A stretch of 34,871 nt of DNA from Armatimonadota bacterium. Lineage in GTDB: Bacteria; Armatimonadota; Fimbriimonadia; Fimbriimonadales; Fimbriimonadaceae. The position numbers were made by a program, and so were the translations under genes. How positions within the stretch are numbered: the first letter of the stretch is position 1; the number at the start of each line of letters is the position of its first letter. Where the stretch lies: assembly GCA_018268375.1 (NCBI GenBank), contig JAFDWS010000001.1:218502-253372 (forward strand), given 5' to 3'. The notes beneath the pieces are model-generated. The model had not been told where the DNA came from. It worked only from the letters and a program-made list of their open reading frames with translations, and did no database searches. Below are positions 1-7,490 of this stretch, in pieces.

Positions 1-3000
1 GCGTGGATCTTCTCGTCGGCCAAGTGCTCAAGCTTCAGCATGTAGATGATGCCGACCGTCATCGGGTTCGGCAGTTGATCACCGGTAACGCCGTCGCGCA
101 AGACCGACTTGCAGGAGTGAGGATCGAGGCCAGCGCGCTTGAAGACGTTCGTCTTGATGTTCGCGATGATCCCCGCGTAGACCTTGTCGTCAGCTTTGTA
201 CGCCGGACCCGACTCGATCTCCTCCTCGGGCTCCCAGGTCTCCCACTCGACGTTGACCAGGTCGTTCGCCTTCCTCGTGGAAGGAGCAGCGACGACCCGG
301 CTGATGCGCTCGATGTTGGCTTGGTCCAGCGTCCGAAGCTTTTCTTCGATCGCAGCGACCATGGTCTCAAGGTTCGCACCGGGTTTGAACTTGATGCCAA
401 GACCCAGTTCCGCGTTCACATAGCCTTGCAGCATTTCGGAGCGCAGATGCTCCGCCAGCCGCTCGACCTCTTCCAGAATCTCTTCTTCCGTTGCGCCTTC
501 GAACGCCGGGCACTCGTAACGAACGCCCATGTTCTTGCCGACGAAGCCGAGGTGGGTCTCCAGGATCTGACCGATGTTCATGCGGCTCGGAACACCAAGC
601 GGGTTCAGGACGATGTCCACCGGCGTGCCGTCCGCGAGCATCGGCATGTCCTCGACCGCAGCGATGCGGCTGATGACACCCTTGTTGCCGTGGCGGCCAG
701 CCATCTTGTCGCCGACCATGATCTTGCGCTTTTGGGCCACGTGGACCTGAACGCTCATGTTCGTACCGGCAGGAAGCTCGTCACCCGCGATCTGAAGAAG
801 GGCGCTGTCGCACCGGTCGCAGACCAAGCGCTCGCGCTTCTTCGACTCCTTGTACATGTGGCCGCAACCCGTACAGTTGTACTTGTACCGGCTGAATACC
901 TTCACGTCGACAACGATGCCCTTTTCGCCGTGCGGCAGCCGCAGCGAGACATCGCGGGTCTCTTCGGCCTTCTTGCCGAAGATCGCAATGATCAACCGCT
1001 CTTCCGCGGTCATCTCGGTCTGTCCCTTGGGAGCGACCTTACCGACCAGAATGTCTTCCGGCCGGACCTCCGCACCGATGCGGATGATGCCGTTCTCGTC
1101 GAGGTCCTTCAAGGCGTCCTCGCCGACGTTCGGAATGTCCCGCGTGATCTCCTCGGGGCCCAGTTTGGTGTCGACAGCTTCCGTCTCGTGTCGCTCGATG
1201 TGGATCGAGGTGTAGACGTCGTCCTTCACCAATCGTTCGCTGAGGATGATCGCGTCCTCATAGTTGTAGCCTTGCCACGGCATGAAGGCGACCATGACGT
1301 TCTGGCCCAGCGCTAGGCGACCATCGTCACACGTGGCGCCGTCAGCAAGCGGGTCTCCCTTGAGCACTCGCTCGCCAGGGGCGACCACCGGGCGATGGGT
1401 GAAGCAGGTCGTCTTGTTCGACTGGAACATGTGGAGCAAGCCGTACGTGTCCTCGCCGCCGTCGTCGGCGGTGATACGAATCTCCTTGCTCGTCACGTAG
1501 CTGACCGTCCCGTCCCGCCGTGCTCGCACCGATGCGCCCGAGTCGATGGCGGCCCGTGCCTCATGTCCGGTGCCGACGATCGGCGCGTTACTGCGCAAAC
1601 AGGGAACGGCTTGGCGCTGCATGTTCGCACCCATGAGGGCGCGGTTCGCGTCGTCGTTCTCCAAGAACGGTATCAGCGAGGTCGCGACCGAAATGATCTG
1701 AACCGGGCTCACGTCCATCAGGTCGACGCGCGCTTTGGGGACTGACGGGTACTGCGCACCGCCGAACTGCTTGTCGCCACCCGGACAGCGGACTGTCACG
1801 ATGTCGTTGACAATCAGACCTTTGTCGTCCAAATCCGTGTCAGCCGGCGCGATCCGCATGTTGTAGTCGTCGTTGGCCGTGAGGTAGACGATCTCCTCCA
1901 TGACCACGCCGTCCACGACGCGCCGATAGGGCGTCATGATGAAGCCAAACTCGTCGACCCGGGCGTGGGTCGTGAGCTGGCTGATCAAGCCGATGTTCGG
2001 GCCCTCAGGGGTCTCGATCGGACAGATGCGTCCGTAGTGCGACCGGTGGACATCGCGGACTTCGAGCTTCGCGCTCGTCCGCTGCAGACCACCAGGGCCA
2101 AGACTCGAGAGCCTGCGCTTGTTGGTCAGCTCGCTCAGCGGGTTTGTCTGGTCCATGAACGTGCTGAGCTGGTTGCTGCTGAAGAAGCTCTTGATGCTCG
2201 CGCTGACCGGCTTGACGCTGAGGATGATGCTCGGCAACAAGTTGTCCTGGTCGGCGCTCGTCATGCGTTCGCGAGCCACCTTCTCCATGCGGACGAAGCC
2301 AAGGCGAAGCTGGCTGGCCAGGAGCTCACCGACTGAGCGGACGCGCTTGTTCTTGAGGTCGTCAATGTCGTCGTGCTCGACCTCTTTGCGGAGGTACGGC
2401 CCCATCGCCATGATCGTGCCCCACAAGTCTTCGCTCGTTAGGTTGCGGATATTGAGCGGCACGTTCAAGCCGAGCCGCTGGTTCAGGAAGCGTCGGCCGA
2501 CCTTGCCAAGGTCGTAGCGGCGCATATCGAAGAACAGGCTGAAGACGAGCTGCTTGGCCGCGTCCTCGTTGGCCGCCTCGCCCGGGCGCATCCTTCGGTA
2601 GATATCGAGGATCGCTTCGCGGGTGTTCGCGGTCTTGTCGGCAGCGAGGGTCGCTTCGACCAAGTCTTCCAGAGCCAGGACGTGAAGGCTCGGCAAAGCG
2701 AGCGACGCGACCTTGGTCGCAGTGTCCTGGTCCATCCGTTGCATGGCACCGACGACCACTTTATTGCCGTCTTTGATCTCGGTGAGAGAGCGCTTGCCGA
2801 CGAGGTCGTCGGCGCTCGGGCTTTCCAGCACCTGCTCGGTGCCGAACGCCCAATACATCTCCTCCGTCGTCCCGAGCGGCGTCTCCGTGAGAGTCTCGAG
2901 CTCCCTTTGGGCGGCTGTCAGGCCGTCAAAGACTTGTTGGGACACCATCGTGCCCTTCTCCAAGATCACTTCGCCAGTGTCGGGATCGGCCAACGGCTCG

Positions 3001-3635
3001 GAAAGCTTTTTGTGAAGGGAGTCCGCCATTTTGCGGATCTGCCGGTCACGACCTTTGTCGAAACCGTGAAGAGCCTTCATCAACTGCGTGATCGGCAGCT
3101 TTTTGGTCTGGGAAATCTGGGTGTTGACAACGCCGTTAGAGTCGTTCTCGATCTCGAGCCACGGCCCTTCGCTCGGAATCACGCGGGCACGGACAATCAT
3201 CTGCATCGACGTGTCGACGTCTTCCTCAAAGTAGAGGCCGGGGCTACGGGAAAGCTGTGAGACGATGACCCGCTCACGGCCATTGATCACGAAGGTTCCA
3301 GCGTCGGTCATCAAAGGCAGGTCGCCCAGATAGACCTCTGACTCGATCACTTCGCGATCCTTGCCGCCGAGTCTGACCGTCGCCTTGATCGGCGCTTCGA
3401 AAGTCAGATCGCGGTCTCGGCAATCGTTGATGCTGTACTTCGGTTCGCCAAGTACAAAATCAGCGAACTCGATATAATTCGATTGAGTAAAATCCCAGAT
3501 CGGGCTGAAGGTAGAGAACAGTTCGGGCAGGCCTTCCTCAAGGAACCACTTGTAACTGTTCAGTTGAAGCTCAATAAGATTCGGCACCTCGAGCGATCGA
3601 CCGATACGCTTCGAGGAGGGCTGAATGACTCGCAT
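1..3635 (-). CDS. rpoB: DNA-directed RNA polymerase subunit beta (3' end outside window)
   Basis: Catalytic beta subunit of RNA polymerase. The reverse strand reads continuously for about 1,211 codons from ATG at 3635. Recognisable beta-subunit segments include the N-terminal SPIWDFT and DLPLMTDAGTFVINGRERV, the rifampicin region with FMDQTNPLSELTNKRR (about 2110-2156), CPIETPEGPNIGL, and LGQNVMVAFMPWQGYNYEDA (about 1255-1315). The frame is the same at the start codon, in the rifampicin region and at the left edge. The last visible residues (PNPMTVGIIYMLKLEHLADE) match the stretch about 110 residues before the end of E. coli RpoB, so only the extreme C-terminus is missing. The residue equivalent to E. 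coli His526 is Asn. The genes immediately upstream are a small membrane protein and a HisB homologue rather than rplJ/rplL, which is unusual. A promoter with a short leader is proposed at 3657-3686. Confidence 0.98.
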   Translation of the reverse strand, partial: MRVIQPSSKRIGRSLEVPNLIELQLNSYKWFLEEGLPELFSTFSPIWDFTQSNYIEFADFVLGEPKYSINDCRDRDLTFEAPIKATVRLGGKDREVIESEVYLGDLPLMTDAGTFVINGRERVIVSQLSRSPGLYFEEDVDTSMQMIVRARVIPSEGPWLEIENDSNGVVNTQISQTKKLPITQLMKALHGFDKGRDRQIRKMADSLHKKLSEPLADPDTGEVILEKGTMVSQQVFDGLTAAQRELETLTETPLGTTEEMYWAFGTEQVLESPSADDLVGKRSLTEIKDGNKVVVGAMQRMDQDTATKVASLALPSLHVLALEDLVEATLAADKTANTREAILDIYRRMRPGEAANEDAAKQLVFSLFFDMRRYDLGKVGRRFLNQRLGLNVPLNIRNLTSEDLWGTIMAMGPYLRKEVEHDDIDDLKNKRVRSVGELLASQLRLGFVRMEKVARERMTSADQDNLLPSIILSVKPVSASIKSFFSSNQLSTFMDQTNPLSELTNKRRLSSLGPGGLQRTSAKLEVRDVHRSHYGRICPIETPEGPNIGLISQLTTHARVDEFGFIMTPYRRVVDGVVMEEIVYLTANDDYNMRIAPADTDLDDKGLIVNDIVTVRCPGGDKQFGGAQYPSVPKARVDLMDVSPVQIISVATSLIPFLENDDANRALMGANMQRQAVPCLRSNAPIVGTGHEARAAIDSGASVRARRDGTVSYVTSKEIRITADDGGEDTYGLLHMFQSNKTTCFTHRPVVAPGERVLKGDPLADGATCDDGRLALGQNVMVAFMPWQGYNYEDAIILSERLVKDDVYTSIHIERHETEAVDTKLGPEEITRDIPNVGEDALKDLDENGIIRIGAEVRPEDILVGKVAPKGQTEMTAEERLIIAIFGKKAEETRDVSLRLPHGEKGIVVDVKVFSRYKYNCTGCGHMYKESKKRERLVCDRCDSALLQIAGDELPAGTNMSVQVHVAQKRKIMVGDKMAGRHGNKGVISRIAAVEDMPMLADGTPVDIVLNPLGVPSRMNIGQILETHLGFVGKNMGVRYECPAFEGATEEEILEEVERLAEHLRSEMLQGYVNAELGLGIKFKPGANLETMVAAIEEKLRTLDQANIERISRVVAAPSTRKANDLVNVEWETWEPEEEIESGPAYKADDKVYAGIIANIKTNVFKRAGLDPHSCKSVLRDGVTGDQLPNPMTVGIIYMLKLEHLADEKIH

Positions 3636-3656
3636 AAGTCCACCGGGGGAACAGAA

Positions 3657-3686
3657 ATTCTAGCTTTTCCCAAGGGCCCTGGACAA
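3657..3686 (-). promoter_or_regulatory. Candidate promoter of rpoB
   Basis: On the reverse strand a TTGTCC -35 element (3681-3686) is separated by 18 bases from a TAGAAT -10 element (3657-3662). The -10 ends 21 bases before the rpoB ATG, which gives a leader of about 14 bases containing a weak GGTGG Shine-Dalgarno. The match to the sigma-70 consensus is good. Transcription from it is inference. Confidence 0.5.
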
Positions 3687-3692
3687 GCGAAA

Positions 3693-3748
3693 GCGGGACT
3701 TTGCCCCGCAATACAGCCATTCCCCACCCTGATCGGGACCTTAGTCCC
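3693..3748 (-). terminator. Two short hairpins between the small membrane gene and rpoB
   Basis: Two inverted repeats lie in the 115-base gap. GCGGG/CCCGC is at 3693-3709 with a 7-base loop; on the reverse strand it is followed by a moderately T-rich TTTCGCTT. GGGAC/GTCCC is at 3735-3748 with a 4-base loop. The first could be a weak terminator of the upstream gene or an attenuator before rpoB. The stems are only 5 bp, so the call is tentative. Confidence 0.3.
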
Positions 3749-3750
3749 TG

Positions 3751-4044
3751 TTACTGAGTGCCTAATCGCGTCGAGATGTCCTCGGTTGGAGGCGGTGCAG
3801 GGTGGTTTTGGGCGCGCAGATCATCGAGGGCGATCGTTTGCCGGCGAACAAGATCCTTCAGTTCGATGATCTCCCTCTCCAGGTCCGACATACGATCGTG
3901 GCCACCGACGGCGTTCTGGTTGTCCTGCCGCCGGCCATGGATGAGCTCCGCCATTTTCCGCTGGTGCGCAGTGAGAATGGCGATGATCGGGATCATGAAA
4001 ACAAGACCCGCGACGAGGGCAGGAGCGACGTCACCTGGAGGCAT
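3751..4044 (-). CDS. Small membrane-anchored coiled-coil protein, unknown function
   Basis: 97 residues, no recognised family. One hydrophobic segment near the N-terminus (about residues 6-25, VAPALVAGLVFMIPIIAILT) is followed by a charged stretch and a heptad-like helix (about 52-80, MSDLEREIIELKDLVRRQ) with a proline-rich tail. A TM segment plus short cytoplasmic coiled coil is the layout of PspB-type and other small membrane adaptors, but no sequence match to PspB is claimed. It lies between the HisB homologue and rpoB on the same strand. TAAACT at 4059-4064, 14 bases before the ATG, is a possible -10 element. The reading frame is supported by its ordered protein features and the lack of a better frame on either strand. 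Confidence 0.65.
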   Translation of the reverse strand: MPPGDVAPALVAGLVFMIPIIAILTAHQRKMAELIHGRRQDNQNAVGGHDRMSDLEREIIELKDLVRRQTIALDDLRAQNHPAPPPTEDISTRLGTQ

Positions 4045-4096
4045 GTTCTTTCTCTGACAGTTTAGACCTTACGCGGTCTTCGGCGAAGAGTTGCGC

Positions 4097-4690
4097 TCAC
4101 TTCTTTCCTCCGCCGTTTCGCCGGTCGGCCACCCTCGTGGCAGCGAACAGCGTGTTCCCAAAGCTCCGGAAGACCGCCTCACAAAGATGTCGATCGTTCT
4201 CGCCACTGAGCTTTCGGAAATGCAAGGAAGCGTGGGCCCCGAAGGCGAGCGAATCGAAGAACGTCTTTACGTTCTCCGTCGCCATATCACCGAGATAGTC
4301 ACGGCGGAACGGAACGTCCCAGCCCAGACACGCGTGTCCGGCCGTGTCGATCGCACAGAGCAGGAGGGCGTCTCCAGAGGGCACGATCGCGCTGCCCGCT
4401 CCCACGACATGGTCCGAGTCCTCCAGGATCCGCCGCAGCGATCTGCCAAAGACCTGGCCAACGTCCTCAAGGATCGAGTGGTCGTCTGCGTTGATGTCCG
4501 TCTCGACCGACACGCCCAGGTCGATCCGCGCTGAGCGGGCAATCTCGTGGAGCATCTCGTCGAACATGCTCACACCGGTCGACACGTCGCACCTTGAGCC
4601 ACCGTCCAGGTCGATCACGAAGTGGACCTTCGTGCTCCTCGACTCCCTGTCCATCTCCGCATAGCGGACGTTCGGCGCTCCTTTGTTCAT
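4097..4690 (-). CDS. Divergent imidazoleglycerol-phosphate dehydratase homologue (HisB-like)
   Basis: Homologous along its length (about 197 residues) to IGP dehydratase, the dimanganese enzyme of histidine synthesis. Recognisable segments are GGSRCDVSTGVSMFDEML, DDHSILEDVG, SLHFRKLSGEND and EAVFRSFGNTL. The metal-ligand motifs are badly eroded. The family's D-H-M reads D-E-M (residues 44-46); A-R-H reads A-R-S (51-53); H-x-D-D-H-H-x-x-E reads N-x-D-D-H-S-x-x-E (68-75); E-H-F-F reads K-T-F-F (142-145); and G-x-N-x-H-H-x-x-E reads G-x-N-x-R-H-x-x-E (163-171). It may be a degenerate paralogue or a repurposed fold rather than an active HisB. ATG 4690 is chosen; TTG at 4705 would add five residues. 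No Shine-Dalgarno is seen; TACACT at 4705-4710 is a possible -10. No other his gene is nearby. Confidence 0.85.
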   Translation of the reverse strand: MNKGAPNVRYAEMDRESRSTKVHFVIDLDGGSRCDVSTGVSMFDEMLHEIARSARIDLGVSVETDINADDHSILEDVGQVFGRSLRRILEDSDHVVGAGSAIVPSGDALLLCAIDTAGHACLGWDVPFRRDYLGDMATENVKTFFDSLAFGAHASLHFRKLSGENDRHLCEAVFRSFGNTLFAATRVADRRNGGGKK

Positions 4691-4879
4691 CGTGCGGGAC
4701 TGCAAGTGTAGCGGTTCGACACAGTACAGACGTTGGCTGAAAGGCCCGACGTTCCCTCAAATGGGAATGGAGGCGAAGATTCGTTACGGGAAGGGGTGCC
4801 ATCCATACGTTGTTAGGTGGCGCCTCAGTCCCTGCCTCCCTGACTTCCGCCCTCATTCGCCCGGTATCCTCCCCTCGAC
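4691..4879. other. Divergent intergenic region, hisB-like / sucD
   Basis: About 190 bases between two outward-facing genes. It holds -10-like hexamers on both sides: TACACT at 4705-4710 (minus) and TATCCT at 4865-4870 (plus), the latter ending 9 bases before the sucD ATG. No good -35 partner, RNA gene or repeat was seen. Confidence 0.4.
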
Positions 4880-5767
4880 ATGGCGATCCTGGTCGACAAG
4901 AACACCAAAGTCCTCGTTGCAGGCATGACAGGGCGGGAAGGCACCTTCCACACCCAGCAAATGATCGAATACGGGACGAAGGTGGTCGGCGGTGTCACCC
5001 CAGGTAAGGGCGGGACGGAGCACCTCGGGCTCCCTGTCTTCGACACCATGCGGGAGGCAGTGGACAAGACGGGCGCCAACGCAGTCTTAGTGTTCGTTCC
5101 TGCGCCATTTGCAGCCGACTCTGTCCTCGAAGCTGCGCACACAGGCGTCCCGTTTGTGACACTGATCACCGAGGGACTCCCGATCCAAGACTCGACGATG
5201 CTGGTCAACCGACTGAGAGAAGGCGGCACCACCCGGCTTCTCGGCGGAAACTGCGCAGGCATCATCACACCGGGCGAGTGCAAGATGGGCATCATGCCTG
5301 GACACATCTTTGCGGAGGGTCCGGTCGGCATGGTGTCAAGGTCTGGCACGCTTACGTACGAAGTCGTTTGGGAACTAACGCGGGCTGGGCTAGGCCAGAC
5401 CACCTGCGTTGGGATCGGCGGCGACCCGGTGCCCGGCACACGCTTCATCGAAGTGTTGGAGATGTTCGAAGCGGATCCTGCCACCAAGGCGGTTGTGATG
5501 ATCGGCGAGATCGGCGGAACCGACGAGGAGAAGGGTGCCGAGTTCATCACGACGATGTCGAAACCCGTGGTTGCGTTCATCTCGGGCAGGACGGCTCCGC
5601 CCGGCAAGCGCATGGGCCACGCCGGCGCGATCGTGAGCGGGGGCCTCGGCACAGCTGAGTCGAAGGTGGAGGCGCTGCTTGCCGCGGGAGCCAAAGTGGC
5701 CGATAAGACCAGCCAAGTACCGCAGCTTGTCAAGGACGCCCTGGGCGTCGCAGCAGGCGTCGCCTAG
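4880..5767 (+). CDS. sucD: Succinate-CoA ligase, alpha subunit
   Basis: Alpha (CoA-binding) subunit of succinyl-CoA synthetase in the TCA cycle, which couples succinyl-CoA cleavage to NTP formation. 295 residues, the usual length. The N-terminal CoA-binding Rossmann domain has [18 protein letters not shown] and [17 protein letters not shown]. The C-terminal ligase domain has [31 protein letters not shown] and [13 protein letters not shown], whose His247 is the residue phosphorylated during catalysis. sucC is not adjacent. ATG 4880 gives the normal family start. There is no Shine-Dalgarno, but TATCCT ends 9 bases upstream, so the mRNA may be nearly leaderless. The RidA-family gene follows after about 45 bases. 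Confidence 0.97.
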   Translation: MAILVDKNTKVLVAGMTGREGTFHTQQMIEYGTKVVGGVTPGKGGTEHLGLPVFDTMREAVDKTGANAVLVFVPAPFAADSVLEAAHTGVPFVTLITEGLPIQDSTMLVNRLREGGTTRLLGGNCAGIITPGECKMGIMPGHIFAEGPVGMVSRSGTLTYEVVWELTRAGLGQTTCVGIGGDPVPGTRFIEVLEMFEADPATKAVVMIGEIGGTDEEKGAEFITTMSKPVVAFISGRTAPPGKRMGHAGAIVSGGLGTAESKVEALLAAGAKVADKTSQVPQLVKDALGVAAGVA

Positions 5768-5812
5768 CCACTCGGCCCGCCCCTGACGCCTCCTTTGGAT
5801 AAGCTCTCCAAG

Positions 5813-6199
5813 ATGAGGCAACGCGTGAGTTCTGGCAGTCCCTACGAACCCGTCATCGGGTTCAGCCGGGCCGTGAGAGAAGGCGACCGAGTCTTTGTGT
5901 CCGGAACGGCGCCGATCGGACCTGACGGCAAGACGGCAGGGGTCGGCGATCCCGCCGCCCAGGCACAGCGCTGCTGGGAGATCATCGTTGCCGCTCTTGC
6001 TGAGCTCGGAGCCACACCAGCAGACGTTGTTCGCACCCGTACCTACTTGACCCGGGCCGAAGATTGGGAGGAGGTCGGTCGCGTCCACGGCAAGTTCTTC
6101 GGGGAGGCTCGGCCCGCGAGCACCATGGTCGTGGCGGGCGGGTTGCTCGATCCAGAGTGGCTGGTCGAGGTCGAGGCCGAAGCGATCGTAACCGGCTGA
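5813..6199 (+). CDS. RidA/YjgF/UK114-family protein
   Basis: 128 residues from ATG 5813 (a TTG at 5795 would add six). The family motifs are VFVSGTAPIGPDGKTAG, QAQRCWEIIVAALAELGA, VVRTRTYLT and ARPASTMVV, followed by a C-terminal VEVEAEAIV strand. RidA proteins form trimers and hydrolyse reactive enamine/imine intermediates made by PLP enzymes. This subtype (RPAST rather than RSCV around the key Arg) is common, but its substrate is not established. Its stop codon lies 3 bases before the next gene, itself a PLP enzyme (a cysteine desulfurase), so the two are probably translated from one message. A functional link through imine detoxification is inference. Confidence 0.92.
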   Translation: MRQRVSSGSPYEPVIGFSRAVREGDRVFVSGTAPIGPDGKTAGVGDPAAQAQRCWEIIVAALAELGATPADVVRTRTYLTRAEDWEEVGRVHGKFFGEARPASTMVVAGGLLDPEWLVEVEAEAIVTG

Positions 6200-6202
6200 A
6201 AC

Positions 6203-7249
6203 ATGCGCGAGAACTACTTCGACAACGCGGCAACCACCCCCCTCGACCCCTCCGTTCTCGAGGAGATGCGGCCCTACCTGACGGACGAGTTCGGGAACGC
6301 CAACTCGCTTCATGCTTGGGGGCGGAGGGCATCCGCCGCTGTAGAACTTTCAAGGCAAAGGGTGGCTTCCCTCCTCGGGTGCGAGCCTGAAGAAGTGTTC
6401 TTCACGAGCGGAGCTACCGAGGCCAACAACTGGATCTTCCAGTCCAACCCTACCTTTGCCGTGAGTCCGTTCGAGCACAGATCTCTGTTTGAATTGGGCC
6501 GGAGGTTCGATAGCAAGGTACTGGAGAACGACTTCTACCTGCTTCGTTCTTCGAACTGTCCCGTTGCGGTCATGCTCGTCAACAACGAGACGGGAGCAAT
6601 CCTGGACGTTCCAAAGCCGTCAACTGGCGTTCACCGAGATGTGACTCAAGCGCTCGGCAAGCTGCCAGTCGACCTCGCCGGGGTCGATTCGGCCTCGATG
6701 TCCGCCCACAAGCTGTACGGCCCTAAAGGAGTCGGTGCCCTCTTTATTCGTGACGCGAGGGACACCGAGCCCCTTCTCTACGGCGGAGAACAAGAGCAAG
6801 GGATGCGCGCGGGGACCTTGAATGTGCCAGGCATCGTGGGGTTCGGCGCGGCCTGCGAGATGGCTGGCGATCGGATGGACAAAGACTGGTCCTATGTCCA
6901 AAGCCTCAGGGAAACGGTGTTGGAGGCCCTGTCAGATGTCCCGGGTTGCAGCCCAAATGCCCACACCTCGAACTCGCCGTACATCCTCAGCGTCTCAATG
7001 CTCAACGTCGAAGGCGAATCTCTCGTTGTCGAAGCCGACAATCAGGGGTTCGCGATCAGTTCAGGCGCCGCCTGTAGCTCCCGTTCGACCGAGCCCAGCC
7101 ATGTCTTGACAGCCCTCGGCATGGATGCGGCTTGGATCAGAGGGACAATCAGGATCAGCTTTTCGAGGTGGAACACGCCCGATTCAGCCTATCAATTGGG
7201 CAAGGTTTTGGCAAGTTCTGTCGAAAGGCTGAGGTCATTGGGCAATTGA
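6203..7249 (+). CDS. Cysteine desulfurase (NifS/IscS family), compact form
   Basis: PLP-dependent class V aminotransferase-fold enzyme that takes sulfur from cysteine for Fe-S clusters or thiolated tRNA. Active-site features are intact: YFDNAATTPLDP at the N-terminus, FFTSGATEANNW, a His in FEHRSL, NNETGAI, Asp/Gln in DVTQALGKLPVDL, the PLP lysine in SAHKLYGPKG, GMRAGTLNV, and the persulfide Cys in SSGAACSSRSTEPSHVL. At 348 residues it is about 50 shorter than IscS (about 404). The shortening lies mainly between TSGATEAN and NNETG, where the cofactor-domain helices are condensed. No iscU/sufU scaffold gene is next to it. It starts 3 bases after the RidA-family stop. No terminator is obvious downstream. 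Confidence 0.93.
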   Translation: MRENYFDNAATTPLDPSVLEEMRPYLTDEFGNANSLHAWGRRASAAVELSRQRVASLLGCEPEEVFFTSGATEANNWIFQSNPTFAVSPFEHRSLFELGRRFDSKVLENDFYLLRSSNCPVAVMLVNNETGAILDVPKPSTGVHRDVTQALGKLPVDLAGVDSASMSAHKLYGPKGVGALFIRDARDTEPLLYGGEQEQGMRAGTLNVPGIVGFGAACEMAGDRMDKDWSYVQSLRETVLEALSDVPGCSPNAHTSNSPYILSVSMLNVEGESLVVEADNQGFAISSGAACSSRSTEPSHVLTALGMDAAWIRGTIRISFSRWNTPDSAYQLGKVLASSVERLRSLGN

Positions 7250-7490
7250 ACTCAGTCGTTGCAACTGAATGAGCCTAACGCACGTCCGAAGGATTGGCAC
7301 GGCTCATGACAGACCTTTGCAAGGGCACCGGCAAGAAAATAAGTCATAATCGCTGGCCCCGGCACTCATTCCAGGAAAGTTGCTATATCCTAGAACACGC
7401 CCGGGGGCTTATCGCGGGAGTATTCACCTCTCATTTGGTGTTGAACCTATGAGGAGAGGTGCCGAGGGCCAAAAGGAAGATTTGCGAAGC
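7250..7490 (+). promoter_or_regulatory. Leader region upstream of the sigma-70 gene
   Basis: About 240 bases between the desulfurase stop and the preferred sigma start. It holds a small inverted repeat (TCAGT at 7252-7256, ACTGA at 7264-7268), a TAGAAC hexamer near 7391 that could be a -10, and AAGGAAG at 7473-7479, 11 bases before ATG 7491. The frame is open upstream, so the protein could also start at ATG 7449. No riboswitch-like structure was recognised. Confidence 0.3.

Noticed and set aside
3..1316. A 437-codon open frame on the plus strand opposite rpoB
   Set aside because: The reverse strand encodes conserved RpoB throughout. The frame is open because GC-rich codon use suppresses antisense stops, and its translation has no protein-like features.
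4825..5733. Long reverse-strand frame opposite sucD
   Set aside because: The plus strand encodes SucD with all catalytic motifs; the antisense product has no recognisable domain.
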